In this document: positions 36,814-45,915 of the stretch, in pieces | Layout of the letters: each line of letters begins with the position of its first letter | How positions within the stretch are numbered: the first letter of the stretch is position 1 | Source: Anaerolineales bacterium | Lineage (GTDB): Bacteria > Chloroflexota > Anaerolineae > Anaerolineales > JABWBV01 | Assembly: GCA_020634875.1 (NCBI GenBank) | Contig: JACKAX010000001.1 | Span: 1 to 64,000, forward strand | DNA length: 64,000 nt | Direction of reading: 5' to 3' | Translations under genes and position numbers: made by a program | The notes under the pieces: model-generated | Told to the model about the DNA's origin: nothing | What the model saw: the letters and a program-made list of their open reading frames with translations, nothing else | The model's database searches: none

Positions 36814-38300
36814 GGCGCGACCTCTTCCAATTTTTTCTTTAATGCGCTTAAGAGCTGGTTCGTAAGTTCTTGCCGTGAAGGAGAAAGATCATCCAGTTCT
36901 TCAGGATCAGCTTCTACATCGTAAAGTTCCACCATTTCGCCTCCCTCCAGTTCTTCGTACCCGAAATAATAGATCAGTTTGTAATTCTCCCGCATCATGG
37001 CAACTGTCGCATTGTTAATGCCTCCGTTATCATCCTTTCCTTCGACCTGGAGCGAAAACACATCTCGGACAGTTCTCTGATCTGAAAACGGTGGCAGGAC
37101 CAGGCCTTGCGTCCACGCGGGGGCTGGCTGGTTCGTGAGATGCGCCAGCGTGGGCAGGACATCAATCGCACTGGTCACATCGTAAACGTCTTGGCGGGTT
37201 TGCTGCCCGGGGGCAAAAATCAACAAGGGAATATGGATGACCGGTTGATAAAGCACTTTGGAACGGTGCCCGCCGATCCCACGCTCAAACATTTCCCCGT
37301 GATCAGAAGTGAGAACCAGCCAGGTGTTTTTCAGGATGCCTTGCGATTCCAAAAAGTCGAAAAGCCGGGCAAATTCCGAGTCGACGTACAGGATGAATTC
37401 ATCGTATTCCTGCCGCCATTCCAGGAGTTTTTGCGTATTTCGGTCGCCGGAAAAAATATGCTGGGGTTTGTTTGGCGGACGGAGCCCATCGTTGCTAAAT
37501 TTACCCACAAAGTCTATACGAGTATGGTAGGGATCGTGCGGAGGGTTGAAGTGGTAGTATCCCAAAAAAGGTTGGGGCGCGTTGTCCAACTGACCCAGTG
37601 CCCAGTTGATCCCATCTTCCAAAAGGAAAAAGTTGTCGTCCACCATCACCGGTAAGCCGCGCGGAAATTGATCTTCCAACGCCGCGACACTCTTGGTTTT
37701 GTTCCGCTCGTAAAGGGGAGCCAGGAACAGCGAATATGAATAGCCTTCCAGTTGCCGTTTCAGGGCACGGCGCCAGCTTACCTCGGCGATGTCTTCATCC
37801 TTTTGAAACAGGATGTTGATCAGTGCGTCGCTTTGTAAATACAGTTTTTCGCGCGGGGTCAACCCCTCCATGCCTGAAAAGAAATCCTTCAACAGCGTGT
37901 TTGCCAGGATGTTATGGGAATAGGCCATCCGGTGATATGGAAACGCATGGAACAGACTTTTATCGGCGTAAGCGTCAATAACGATATCGTTGATCCCCAC
38001 CGCACCATGCGTCCAGGGGAGAACGCTGGTTAGCAGGGTGGCTGTCCCCGGCGTGGTGAAGTTCCCACCCGCGTAATGATGGTGGAAAACTGTTGCCCGT
38101 TCGGCCAGACGATCAATGTTGGGCGTGGTCTTGCGTTTGTAGCCGTACAGCGAAATGTTCGAGGCGGAAAATGTGTCGAACACTACGACGAGCACATTCT
38201 GCCCCTGAGCGGTTTGCAGGCCGGGACGAAACAACCACTGCGGCACGGCAGCACTCGCCGTGAGAAGGCCGGTGAGTTTCAAAAAATCTCTGCGGTTCAT
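36810..38300 (-). CDS. Tat-exported sulfatase-fold hydrolase, paralogue
   Basis: A close paralogue of the neighbouring enzyme with the same RRDFLK Tat signal, FDTFS (Asp42), the T82-T-P-G-T86 site and LTSDHGEMFERG. The two are collinear over their whole length, so they arose by tandem duplication. The ATG at 38300 (MNRRDF) is chosen over one 16 codons upstream, because the longer form would put a tail before the Tat signal. Confidence 0.88.
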   Translation of the reverse strand: MNRRDFLKLTGLLTASAAVPQWLFRPGLQTAQGQNVLVVVFDTFSASNISLYGYKRKTTPNIDRLAERATVFHHHYAGGNFTTPGTATLLTSVLPWTHGAVGINDIVIDAYADKSLFHAFPYHRMAYSHNILANTLLKDFFSGMEGLTPREKLYLQSDALINILFQKDEDIAEVSWRRALKRQLEGYSYSLFLAPLYERNKTKSVAALEDQFPRGLPVMVDDNFFLLEDGINWALGQLDNAPQPFLGYYHFNPPHDPYHTRIDFVGKFSNDGLRPPNKPQHIFSGDRNTQKLLEWRQEYDEFILYVDSEFARLFDFLESQGILKNTWLVLTSDHGEMFERGIGGHRSKVLYQPVIHIPLLIFAPGQQTRQDVYDVTSAIDVLPTLAHLTNQPAPAWTQGLVLPPFSDQRTVRDVFSLQVEGKDDNGGINNATVAMMRENYKLIYYFGYEELEGGEMVELYDVEADPEELDDLSPSRQELTNQLLSALKKKLEEVAP

Positions 38301-38307
38301 AGTGTTT

Positions 38308-38898
38308 CTAAAGGTTGCGGAGCATGACGATGACGAGGCTCCCCACATCCAGCACCAGATAAAGCGTCATCAGCAAGGAAATCCGTTCGATGACCCCTTG
38401 CAAGCCTCGGACAAATTTATCGGACCGGAGAACGAAATAGACCGGAAGCAAAACGGTCACGCCAACCACGATCATCATTAGGAGATAAAAAACGACGAGC
38501 GGGCGCGTCTGCCGTGTCAGAAACCAGAAGACGCCCGTCGGAAGAGTCCATCCTGCCATGAAGTGCAGTTGGTTGACCATCGCCCAAAGACTCACCGCCA
38601 GGATCAAGATGAAGAACAGCACCAGTCGTTTGTTTTCTTGCCAGGAAAAGCGGAGCAAACTGCTGAGGATCACCGCGATGAGAAACACAAACAGGCTTTC
38701 GACAAAGGCGATCAGCAGTCCATACGCCCCCACTCCCACGGCATCCCAGGCGTTTGTCCGCTCAGAGACCCAGGAAAAATCCCGTAGCACGAGCACAATC
38801 GTCCACACATGCGTGGGGAAAGCCGCTAGCAAGAACAACGTCCACAACCCGCCTTTCGATAAGCCTGTTACTTTTTTGAGTGCGTTAGAGATAGCCAA
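38308..38898 (-). CDS. Six-segment membrane protein
   Basis: An unrecognised 196-residue membrane protein with five or six hydrophobic segments and few charged residues. It is placed between the phosphodiesterase-like gene (overlap of 14 bases) and the paired sulfatase-fold genes, so it is a component of that operon, perhaps a membrane platform for the exported enzymes. This placement is inference. Confidence 0.72.
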   Translation of the reverse strand: MAISNALKKVTGLSKGGLWTLFLLAAFPTHVWTIVLVLRDFSWVSERTNAWDAVGVGAYGLLIAFVESLFVFLIAVILSSLLRFSWQENKRLVLFFILILAVSLWAMVNQLHFMAGWTLPTGVFWFLTRQTRPLVVFYLLMMIVVGVTVLLPVYFVLRSDKFVRGLQGVIERISLLMTLYLVLDVGSLVIVMLRNL

Positions 38899-40717
38899 GA
38901 CCTTTTAACCTCTCTTCGATTTCTGAGGATGTATCGGCGTTGCCCTGAATAGGCTTTTTGGGAGCCTTCCATTTGGGCGTCATCCCCACCGCCAGGGTTG
39001 GAAAATCGCGAAACGAGGGCTTGTTGACCCCGTGGAAATTTTGATTGGAAAATAGCACCCCCGGCACGGACGCCGCGTCAATACAGTGATCCGCCCCCCA
39101 GTGATCATGGTTGACTTCGATCTCGTCTGCCTGCCATTTGCCCAGCCCCGTGTCGGCGGAGGCGCGGTACCCCGGCGAGAAACCCAAAATCAGATCGGGG
39201 GCCGCTTCTGCGTATGGCCCGGCGTGAATTTCTGCGCTGGGCGTCACCGTTTGAAAAATCGCCTGTCCGTCCGGGCCTTTCCACTGTAACAAACGCTGTT
39301 GGAGTTCCTGCAGCAACGCTTCCTTTTCCCGCGCACTCACCCGCCCCTGCCCTTCGCGCCCGGCCAGATTCAGATATAGGCTGTTCAGCCCCAAGGCGTA
39401 AGCCTGACTCTGGCCCCAGTCCACCTGAGAGAGCGTCCCTTCTAGGAACTGTGCTTGCGAGACCCCGTTTTTCCTGATCAAGAATCCTTCTGCCTCCAGC
39501 CACCGGTTAACATGTGCTTTGTACCGGAAATCCGTGAATCCATGATCCGAAACAACAAAAAATTTGTGCTTTTTGCCCGATAACCTCTGAACCGCTTGCC
39601 CTACAACCCCATCTAATTTTTCGTACCAACTTTCAATAACCTCGGGATGGTCGCGCCAGAACATGTGTTGCACCCGATCCAACGTGTCAAAAACCGCAGC
39701 CAGCACCCCCTCCTGATATTGTTCAAGCTGATTCAGGAAAACGCGCTTCCGGGTTTCAAAAATTTCATCACACAGGGCTAAAAACTGTGCGTCGGTGATG
39801 TGCCCTTCTTCCAACGCGGTGGTGTCTTGCGGCCAGCCGAGGGACAAATACCCGCCGGCTTGTTGCCACGTTTGTTTGACAAATCCGGGCGGGGAAGCGT
39901 AGCGCCATAGCGGATGGAGGGGGTGAATTTGCAGGGGTAAGAAGTACAAACGCGGGGAAGGCAATCCCGCAGTCAGAATCACCCGCGTGATGGCATGAAC
40001 CGAAACCAGAAATCCCATTTTGAACGAGATTTCCAGGATCGGACTCCACACCCCTGTTTTCAATTCAACCCGTTGTTTCCCGATGAGCAACTGTGCCCGA
40101 TCATTGTCCGCAAATGACAATTCAAACCCTAATTCGGCCTCTTTTCCTGCCTTTTGTGCAGGCCCTAACAGGGAACCAATGAACGTCTTTTTCCCTTTGG
40201 GGATCAGCGAAAAGACCGGGATTTTGGCATCCTCTAGCGGTGCGCCTTTCTCGGTCGAGAACCCGGCCCCTACACCCAACCGCCCGTGAATGTCCGGCGT
40301 CCCCAACCCAGGGATATTCCTGACAGGCGAATCCAGCCGCGCAGGGAACGTCGCAGGCCACCACAACGCAGTCGCGGGATACCCCTGTTCCGCCGCCTCA
40401 TCGAAGAGGGTGTGCGCCTCATACGGGCGCACGAACTCAATTCCGAAACGCGTTTGCTGTGTTGGCAGGAGCGAGACGATCAGGTTGTAATCACGAGGAT
40501 CACGATGAACAAAATCAAATAAACCGTGCCCGGCAGGGTCAAGGCCGGTGGCGATGCTAGTCCAAGAAACTTCACTTTGTGGAGGTGATGAGACGGTAAA
40601 GCGTGAATAAGTCCCTTTCTGGGCGAGTTGAGTCAGGGCAGGGAGTTTTCCTTGTAAACTCAAACGTTCAAATTGGGCTGGATCAAAGGCGTCCAGTCCC
40701 AAGATTACTGTTTGCAT
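38885..40717 (-). CDS. Alkaline phosphatase superfamily phosphodiesterase
   Basis: Type I phosphodiesterase/nucleotide-pyrophosphatase fold. Metal and nucleophile residues: LGLDAFD at residues 6-12, PPQSEVSWTSIATG where a Ser or Thr would attack, HGLFDF, and FFVVSDHGF later. It carries no signal peptide, so it works on the cytoplasmic side or is not exported by Sec. It is the third AP-superfamily enzyme in this operon. It overlaps the next gene by 14 bases. Confidence 0.82.
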   Translation of the reverse strand: MQTVILGLDAFDPAQFERLSLQGKLPALTQLAQKGTYSRFTVSSPPQSEVSWTSIATGLDPAGHGLFDFVHRDPRDYNLIVSLLPTQQTRFGIEFVRPYEAHTLFDEAAEQGYPATALWWPATFPARLDSPVRNIPGLGTPDIHGRLGVGAGFSTEKGAPLEDAKIPVFSLIPKGKKTFIGSLLGPAQKAGKEAELGFELSFADNDRAQLLIGKQRVELKTGVWSPILEISFKMGFLVSVHAITRVILTAGLPSPRLYFLPLQIHPLHPLWRYASPPGFVKQTWQQAGGYLSLGWPQDTTALEEGHITDAQFLALCDEIFETRKRVFLNQLEQYQEGVLAAVFDTLDRVQHMFWRDHPEVIESWYEKLDGVVGQAVQRLSGKKHKFFVVSDHGFTDFRYKAHVNRWLEAEGFLIRKNGVSQAQFLEGTLSQVDWGQSQAYALGLNSLYLNLAGREGQGRVSAREKEALLQELQQRLLQWKGPDGQAIFQTVTPSAEIHAGPYAEAAPDLILGFSPGYRASADTGLGKWQADEIEVNHDHWGADHCIDAASVPGVLFSNQNFHGVNKPSFRDFPTLAVGMTPKWKAPKKPIQGNADTSSEIEERLKGLGYL

Positions 40718-40722
40718 ACGCT

Positions 40723-40911
40723 TTAGTCGGGTTGCTGGTCGGGATTTTCAACTTCCGCAGTCTCGCCACGCTTTTCGCGCGCGGAGCGTTGAATACGTCG
40801 GATCAAAGATTTGATTTGGCCAGAAAACAGCAAAACTATTCCTGAAATAGCCCCAAAGGCAACCGCGAGTGCTTGGAAAAGTACCCCTCCTGTATTCGGA
40901 TCGATATACAT
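40723..40911 (-). CDS. Small single-span membrane protein
   Basis: A 62-residue protein starting MYIDPNTGG, then a hydrophobic segment (about residues 10-33) and a basic cytoplasmic tail. Small proteins beginning with this D-P-N/G motif accompany AP-superfamily and surface glycan genes in other bacteria, so it is a real gene despite its size. AAGGA precedes the ATG. It lies 5 bases upstream of the phosphodiesterase gene and opens the operon. Confidence 0.8.
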   Translation of the reverse strand: MYIDPNTGGVLFQALAVAFGAISGIVLLFSGQIKSLIRRIQRSAREKRGETAEVENPDQQPD

Positions 40912-41262
40912 GACACACTTCCTTCTAATTCTTTCTCCCGGCCTTCAGGAGAAAATCTTTTCAGAGATGAGGTTTGAGGTACATGGATCCCATCCCTGAA
41001 GAAGATATAAACGTTAACAAAAATTCAATTTCCCATTTCTCATTAATTCGTCAGAAAACAGAGGATATCTTTCTGAGTAAGGGTAAATAATAACCTTCTT
41101 TTCTGGGAAATAGATTAAGGACTCGTTCAAAGATTTCAGCAAACTGATGTGGATAGAACATTTTGCCCTTTGGACGAAGCCATCTCCCACACGAGCAGGG
41201 AAATGACTTCGCCAATAAAGTATTGTACAAATTCGCACCCACAAGGATGGAAAATTTGGTTT
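40912..41262. other. Intergenic region before the AP-superfamily operon
   Basis: This 351-base gap has short minus-strand ORFs (for example 41051-41242) with some protein-like wording (CSCGRWLRPKGKMFYPHQ). They have no ribosome site and no neighbour logic. I treat the stretch as a promoter region, possibly with a gene fragment. Confidence 0.4.
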
Positions 41263-42009
41263 TTATTGAATCTTCCCTTCCAAGAAGGTGATGATGGCAT
41301 CGTAAAAAGTGGACGGCAGTGCGCCGTTTCCGCCAAATTGTCTCCCGCCACCTGCGCCAGAGGCAATCGCAGTTTGTTGGGCCTCGGGACTAAAGCCGGT
41401 ACCATCTCCTCCCAAACCTCCTCCAGGGCCGCCACCCGGAAAGCCACCGCCACCTGGCCCACCCCCCGTAACGCCACCATCCGGGGGAACCCCACCTGAG
41501 AACCCGCTCCCTCCAGTGGTTCCGCCATTTTGCCGAGACTGTTGGAAAGCCTCGCGGGTAGCTTGCTGTTCGGGCGACAGGTTCGCCGGGTCAAAGTTAC
41601 CACCGCCAACAGACAGCCCATATTTTTCTCGCAAGGCTGTCATAGCATCAGAACTCATGTCGATTGTTTTAATCGCGTTCATTTGCTCGGCAGTCAGGGT
41701 ATCCTCGATTTGGGTGTAAATAGCCTGATACTCTTCGGCAGTAAGCGTTTCGTTATCTGCAAGGGCTTTGGCTGCTTTCCAGAGGGGAAGCAATTCTGCG
41801 GCCTGTTCGGCGGTGATGGCATAGTCCGTTTCTTCGAGGGCGAAGGTGCCGAGGGCTAGTTGCATGTTTGTTGGGGTATCCCCAGCGGGAGTTGGGTTAT
41901 TCGTTCCGGTTGTTTCTGTTGAGGTCGTATCTGTGCCGGATGAACAGGCAGAGAGAACGAAAAATAGAAAGAAGAGGAGAGAGATGAAGAGAAGGGTTAT
42001 TTTTTTCAT
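41263..42009 (-). CDS. Gly-rich lipoprotein B
   Basis: A lipobox LSAC ends the signal peptide at about residue 21. A helical domain follows with ALGTFALEETDYAITAEQ and the LPLWKAAKAL segment (about residues 55-120), then a long Gly/Pro-rich stretch and a C-terminal helix with YDAIITFLEGK. Lipoprotein A (45916-46608) has the same domain order. The ATG at 42009 is 8 bases after AAGGA. It is the last gene of the MacA/MacB operon. A related domain occurs beside such exporters elsewhere, without a known role. Confidence 0.8.
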   Translation of the reverse strand: MKKITLLFISLLFFLFFVLSACSSGTDTTSTETTGTNNPTPAGDTPTNMQLALGTFALEETDYAITAEQAAELLPLWKAAKALADNETLTAEEYQAIYTQIEDTLTAEQMNAIKTIDMSSDAMTALREKYGLSVGGGNFDPANLSPEQQATREAFQQSRQNGGTTGGSGFSGGVPPDGGVTGGGPGGGGFPGGGPGGGLGGDGTGFSPEAQQTAIASGAGGGRQFGGNGALPSTFYDAIITFLEGKIQ

Positions 42010-42027
42010 AGGAGGTTCCTTAAAAAC

Positions 42028-42067
42028 GTGATAAGTGACGGGGCTCTTATCACTCACCACTTATCAC
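42028..42067. repeat. GTGATAAGTG/CACTTATCAC inverted repeat
   Basis: Perfect 10-bp arms with a 20-base loop that itself contains another CTTATCAC. It lies between the permease gene and lipoprotein B, 3 bases after the permease stop, and may set their expression ratio. Confidence 0.6.
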
Positions 42068-42069
42068 AA

Positions 42070-43308
42070 TTATTCGTGCCGTAAAGCCTCAATTGGATCG
42101 AGCCGGGCAGCTTGATTGGCTGGATAAAAGCCGAAGAAAATGCCGACGGCGGCGGCAGAAGTAAAGGCCAGGATGATCGAACTCGGCAGCACTACGGTTC
42201 GTAGTTCTCCATAAGCGCCGTACAGGTATGCTCCAGCGATGCCAACAAGCACGCCGAGCAAGCCCCCCGCGAGGCTGAGCAGCATGGCTTCGGTCAAAAA
42301 TTGCCAACGAATGTCATTAGGCGTGGCCCCGATAGACTGCCGAATGCCAATCTCGCGCGTCCGTTCGGTGACACTCACAAGCATGATGTTCATGATGCCA
42401 ATGCCCCCAACGATAAGGGAGACGGCGGCCACCCAGGCCAGCAGGCTTCGGAACGCAGCGGTGGTGGATTCTTGGGTTGTGATCAGGTCTTGTTGCGTGG
42501 TGACCGTGAAATCCGGGGAGTCCAGGGTTACATCGTGGCGGCGGGCCAGAAGCAGTTCGATTTGCAGGATTACGTCATCCTGGTTTGCCTCATCTGTGGT
42601 TTCAACATAAATCAGTTGGACGGAATCGCCACGCACACGAGCAAAGAACGAAGGGGTAAATTTATCGAAGACGACGGTGATCGGGACATAGATACGAGAG
42701 TCGTAGTCCGTTTCGCCAACCAGCCCACGGTCTTCAAACACGCCGATGACGGTCATTTTTACATCCCCGACGGAAACCACCTGCCCGACAGGGGTACCGT
42801 TTTCGCCAAACAGTTCTACCGCGAGGGACGAGCCGAGGATGGCGACTTTTTGGGAGCGGTCCACTTCTTTTTGGGTGAAGTAACGTCCGGTGGCAATGGT
42901 CATATCTCGCACGGAAGGGAAATCGGGTGTGGTGCCCAGAACGGAAACGCTTTCGACGGTGGCATTCCCGGCTTTGACCGTTTGGGAACTGGGCTGTTCA
43001 ACGACAACACCTTCAACGCCGCTGATGTTTTGGTCAATTGCTGTAGCATCATCAAACGTCAGGCCACCGGTTTGTCCGCCCCCACCTGGGCCAAAACCCC
43101 CGCGTTGAAAGCTGCTGCGGACAAAGATCAGATTGGTCCCAAGACTGTTGATTTGTTCCTCGATGCTGGCCTCTGTTCCGGCGCTGACAGAGATCATGAC
43201 GATGACTGCGGCCACCCCAATGATGACCCCCAACATGGTGAGTAAAGAGCGAAGTTTGTTTCTGGACAAGCCGGTCCAGGCGATGCGTATGATTTTAGAG
43301 AATTTCAT
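42070..43308 (-). CDS. MacB-type ABC permease
   Basis: Same fold as the permease at 19985: one N-terminal membrane segment, a large periplasmic core domain with a Gly-rich insert ([14 protein letters not shown]), and three C-terminal segments with [15 protein letters not shown]. The start at 43308 gives an ATGA overlap with the ATPase stop and a GGAGGA ribosome site 6 bases upstream; an ATG at 43314 has no room for one. It works with the adjacent ATPase and adaptor. Confidence 0.92.
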   Translation of the reverse strand: MKFSKIIRIAWTGLSRNKLRSLLTMLGVIIGVAAVIVMISVSAGTEASIEEQINSLGTNLIFVRSSFQRGGFGPGGGGQTGGLTFDDATAIDQNISGVEGVVVEQPSSQTVKAGNATVESVSVLGTTPDFPSVRDMTIATGRYFTQKEVDRSQKVAILGSSLAVELFGENGTPVGQVVSVGDVKMTVIGVFEDRGLVGETDYDSRIYVPITVVFDKFTPSFFARVRGDSVQLIYVETTDEANQDDVILQIELLLARRHDVTLDSPDFTVTTQQDLITTQESTTAAFRSLLAWVAAVSLIVGGIGIMNIMLVSVTERTREIGIRQSIGATPNDIRWQFLTEAMLLSLAGGLLGVLVGIAGAYLYGAYGELRTVVLPSSIILAFTSAAAVGIFFGFYPANQAARLDPIEALRHE

Positions 43309-44048
43309 GTCCATTCCTCCGCTGGGTGGGAGACCGGGTTGTGAATGGGGGTGTGCCCGTTTAGCACGTCCGAATCAATTTTGCCGTCCAGGAATCGGAT
43401 GACGCGCTTAGCATGGGCGGCGATGTCATCCTCATGCGTGACCATGACGATGGTTCGTCCGCGGTCGTGCAGTTCGTGAAGAAGGGCCATGATTTCATAG
43501 CTGGAATGGCTGTCCAGGTTCCCGGTGGGTTCATCGGCGAGGATCAGGATCGGATCGTTGATCAGGGCGCGGGCGATGGCGACGCGTTGTTGCTGGCCGC
43601 CTGAGAGTTCGTGCGGCTGGTGATTGGCCCGGTCGGCCAGACCTACGGCCCCCAACGCTTGCAGCGCCATTTCGCGATGCTCGATGTTGGTGTGGGTCCC
43701 ATTGTGTTTGTAGAGCAGAGGGAGCATCACATTTTCAAGGGCAGTGGTACGGGCAAGCAGGTTGTAAGACTGGAAAATAAAGCCGAGCCGTTGGTTGCGA
43801 ATATGAGCAAGTTGAGCCTTTTTGAGATTACTGACATCTTCTCCGGCCAAAATATATTGACCAGAAGTGGGGCGATCCAGACAGCCGAGGATGTTCATCA
43901 ATGTACTTTTGCCGGACCCCGAGGGACCCATGATGGCGACAAATTCATTTTCCCCGATCTGGACATCCACCCCATCCAGGGCATGCACTTGGATATCGCC
44001 CATGCCATAGACTTTGGTGAGATTTTGGGTTTGGATGATGGTGTTCAT
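43305..44048 (-). CDS. ABC transporter ATP-binding protein, MacB/LolD type
   Basis: Walker [10 protein letters not shown]-loop FIFQSYNLL, signature LSGGQQQR, Walker [14 protein letters not shown] and H-loop VTHEDDIA are present. The last 20 residues form a non-conserved tail. It overlaps the permease gene by 4 bases and forms the motor of the second exporter in the window. Confidence 0.95.
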   Translation of the reverse strand: MNTIIQTQNLTKVYGMGDIQVHALDGVDVQIGENEFVAIMGPSGSGKSTLMNILGCLDRPTSGQYILAGEDVSNLKKAQLAHIRNQRLGFIFQSYNLLARTTALENVMLPLLYKHNGTHTNIEHREMALQALGAVGLADRANHQPHELSGGQQQRVAIARALINDPILILADEPTGNLDSHSSYEIMALLHELHDRGRTIVMVTHEDDIAAHAKRVIRFLDGKIDSDVLNGHTPIHNPVSHPAEEWT

Positions 44049-44124
44049 AAGTACCTCGTAGACAGGTAAACATGTAAACAGGTGTTTTCCCTGTCTACAT
44101 GTCTACTTTGTAAACCTGTTTACT
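44049..44124. repeat. GTAGACAGG/CCTGTCTAC repeat between adaptor and ATPase genes
   Basis: Nested words GTAGACAGG, GTAAACAGG and their complements fill this gap of 76 bases. Perfect 9-bp arms can form a hairpin within the operon, which might set the ratio of adaptor to ATPase. Confidence 0.5.
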
Positions 44125-45705
44125 CTATTGTCCTGTCTCCACAATCCCTGTTGTCACCACATCCCCGGCAGACAGACCTGATTTGATTTCAGCGGTGGTG
44201 AAATCCTGAATGCCGACCTCAACAAAGCGAATCTTAGGCTCACCATTTTCCATCACAAAGACGGAATATTCGTCCGTTCCGATTTGATGGAGGGCCTCCA
44301 CGGGGATTAACACAGCGTTCGTTGCGCGGCCGCCAATGACGTCTACGCTGGCGCTCAGCCCCGCGGGGAGGGTCGTCGTTTTGGCATAATCGGTCAACTG
44401 GACGACCGTTTTGACAGCAGCTACGCCCCCCACAGATTCTAGAACCGGGCTAACCTCAACCACGGTACCGTGGAAGGTATCATCCGGGTAAGCATCGAAA
44501 ACGATTTCCGCTTCATAACCCAGTGCTACATTCGCCAGGTCAGTCTCATCCAAATAAACTTCCAGTAAGGGGTGGGCCAGATCGGCGACGGTGATGATGC
44601 CCGTTGTCCCCACCTTTTCCCCAACGCTGGCACCGATATTGGTCACAGTGGCGTCAATCGGAGAGGTGAGTTCGATGATGGATTGCTTTTCCTGCGCCAG
44701 GGCGAGGTCTGCCTGAGCGCTGGTGAGTTTGGCTTCAGCGATGGCGACTTCCAAAGAATCAGGGGCGTCTTTGATTTTGTCATAGGTGGCCTGTGCGGCC
44801 GCGAGGGTCGCTTCGGCGATAGCAACTTCCCCGGGAGTAGGGCCAGCGACAAGTTTGTCATAGGCGGTCTGGGCATCGGCAAGGTTAGCTTCCGCGAGGG
44901 CCAGGTCTGCATCAGCAGTAGCAATGTCTGTTTCCGAGTTGGGGATGATCAAATAGTTGTAATTCGCAAAAGCCAGGTCCATCTTATCTTGAGCAGAGAC
45001 CAGATTTTGCAGGGCACGCACACGTTCGGGGTTGGTAATCGCTTTGTGTTCTACTTCGGCAAAGGCCTTAGCAGCTTCTTTGTAAGATTCTTTGGCTAGC
45101 AGATAATTCGTGTAGGCTTCCTGAATGGTCAGGTCATCGGCGCGGGCATAATCAAGTTTGGTACGGTCCTTTTGTGCTTCCACTACGGCATCTTGGGCGC
45201 TCAACAGGGCTACGTATGCGGAAGCGATTTGGTCTTCAGATGCGCTGAGGTTATCCAGCGTGGTTTGCGCATCTTCAACGGCCTTGAGGGCCTGGGCAGC
45301 CTCCATTTGGTGGTTGGCATAAATCGTATCGAGGTCTTGTTGGGCGGTGAGGACATCCAGTTCAGCGTTCGCCACAACGGCAGCAAGGTCTTCCGCAGAG
45401 TTATCGGTTTGCAGACGGGCAAGCACTTGCCCGGCAGTGACCTTTTCCCCAACGGTGACGAGAATTTCGCTGACAGTGCCGCTTTCATCAAAGCCCAGCG
45501 ATAATTCCGAAGAGGGCACTACCTCACCCGCTGCACTGGCAAAAATCTCAAGATCGCCCAAGTAGGCAACAGTAGTTTGGATGGTTTCAGTTTGTTCGAC
45601 CGTTTGGGAAGATTGAGCATAGGCAGTGTAGCCATAATAACCTCCCCCGGCGAGAATGATAATCACGATGAGCGTGATGGCGAGCACCTTTTTATTTTTG
45701 AACAT
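44125..45705 (-). CDS. MacA/HlyD-type periplasmic adaptor subunit
   Basis: One membrane anchor (residues 6-30), two lipoyl half-domains (VTVGEKVTAGQVLARL and TNIGASVGEKVGTTG) around a long Ala-rich coiled coil (about 115-340), and a beta-barrel. The 526-residue length and domain order match the adaptor at 17742. It opens the second exporter operon. A direct-repeat site (45811-45840) lies about 110-135 bases upstream. Confidence 0.92.
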   Translation of the reverse strand: MFKNKKVLAITLIVIIILAGGGYYGYTAYAQSSQTVEQTETIQTTVAYLGDLEIFASAAGEVVPSSELSLGFDESGTVSEILVTVGEKVTAGQVLARLQTDNSAEDLAAVVANAELDVLTAQQDLDTIYANHQMEAAQALKAVEDAQTTLDNLSASEDQIASAYVALLSAQDAVVEAQKDRTKLDYARADDLTIQEAYTNYLLAKESYKEAAKAFAEVEHKAITNPERVRALQNLVSAQDKMDLAFANYNYLIIPNSETDIATADADLALAEANLADAQTAYDKLVAGPTPGEVAIAEATLAAAQATYDKIKDAPDSLEVAIAEAKLTSAQADLALAQEKQSIIELTSPIDATVTNIGASVGEKVGTTGIITVADLAHPLLEVYLDETDLANVALGYEAEIVFDAYPDDTFHGTVVEVSPVLESVGGVAAVKTVVQLTDYAKTTTLPAGLSASVDVIGGRATNAVLIPVEALHQIGTDEYSVFVMENGEPKIRFVEVGIQDFTTAEIKSGLSAGDVVTTGIVETGQ

Positions 45706-45810
45706 TGGGCTACTCCATTGAATAGGTGTCTAAGAACACGAGTTGCGAGAATTGTTTCGGATGCTTTATCAAAGCTTTTTTCGATTGTAGGCTCGCCCCG
45801 TGAACGAGAA

Positions 45811-45840
45811 ATGAAGAAGATATGGAGAAGTTATGAAGAT
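45811..45840 (-). promoter_or_regulatory. Putative response-regulator site upstream of the exporter operon
   Basis: Read on the minus strand, CTTCATAA, CTTCTCCA and CTTCTTCA follow each other, the last two exactly 11 bases apart, as OmpR/PhoB-type regulators require. Matching sites lie at 46692-46722 and 62136-62166. Confidence 0.6.
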
Positions 45841-45860
45841 ACTAAAATCTGGAACACCCT

Positions 45861-45897
45861 AAAAAAGATGGGAAAACAGCCGCCTTCCCATCTTTTT
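45861..45897. terminator. Bidirectional terminator after lipoprotein A
   Basis: An 8-bp stem GATGGGAA/TTCCCATC with A6 and T5 flanks lies 20 bases downstream of the lipoprotein A stop. It makes lipoprotein A a transcription unit separate from the exporter operon. Confidence 0.8.
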
Positions 45898-45915
45898 ATT
45901 ACGGGCATTTTTCCG

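Noticed and set aside
41051..41242. Minus-strand ORF of 63 codons with CSCGRWLRPKGKMFYPHQ
   Set aside because: The wording looks protein-like, but there is no ribosome site, no family I can name and no relation to the neighbouring genes. It may be a fragment of a lost gene.
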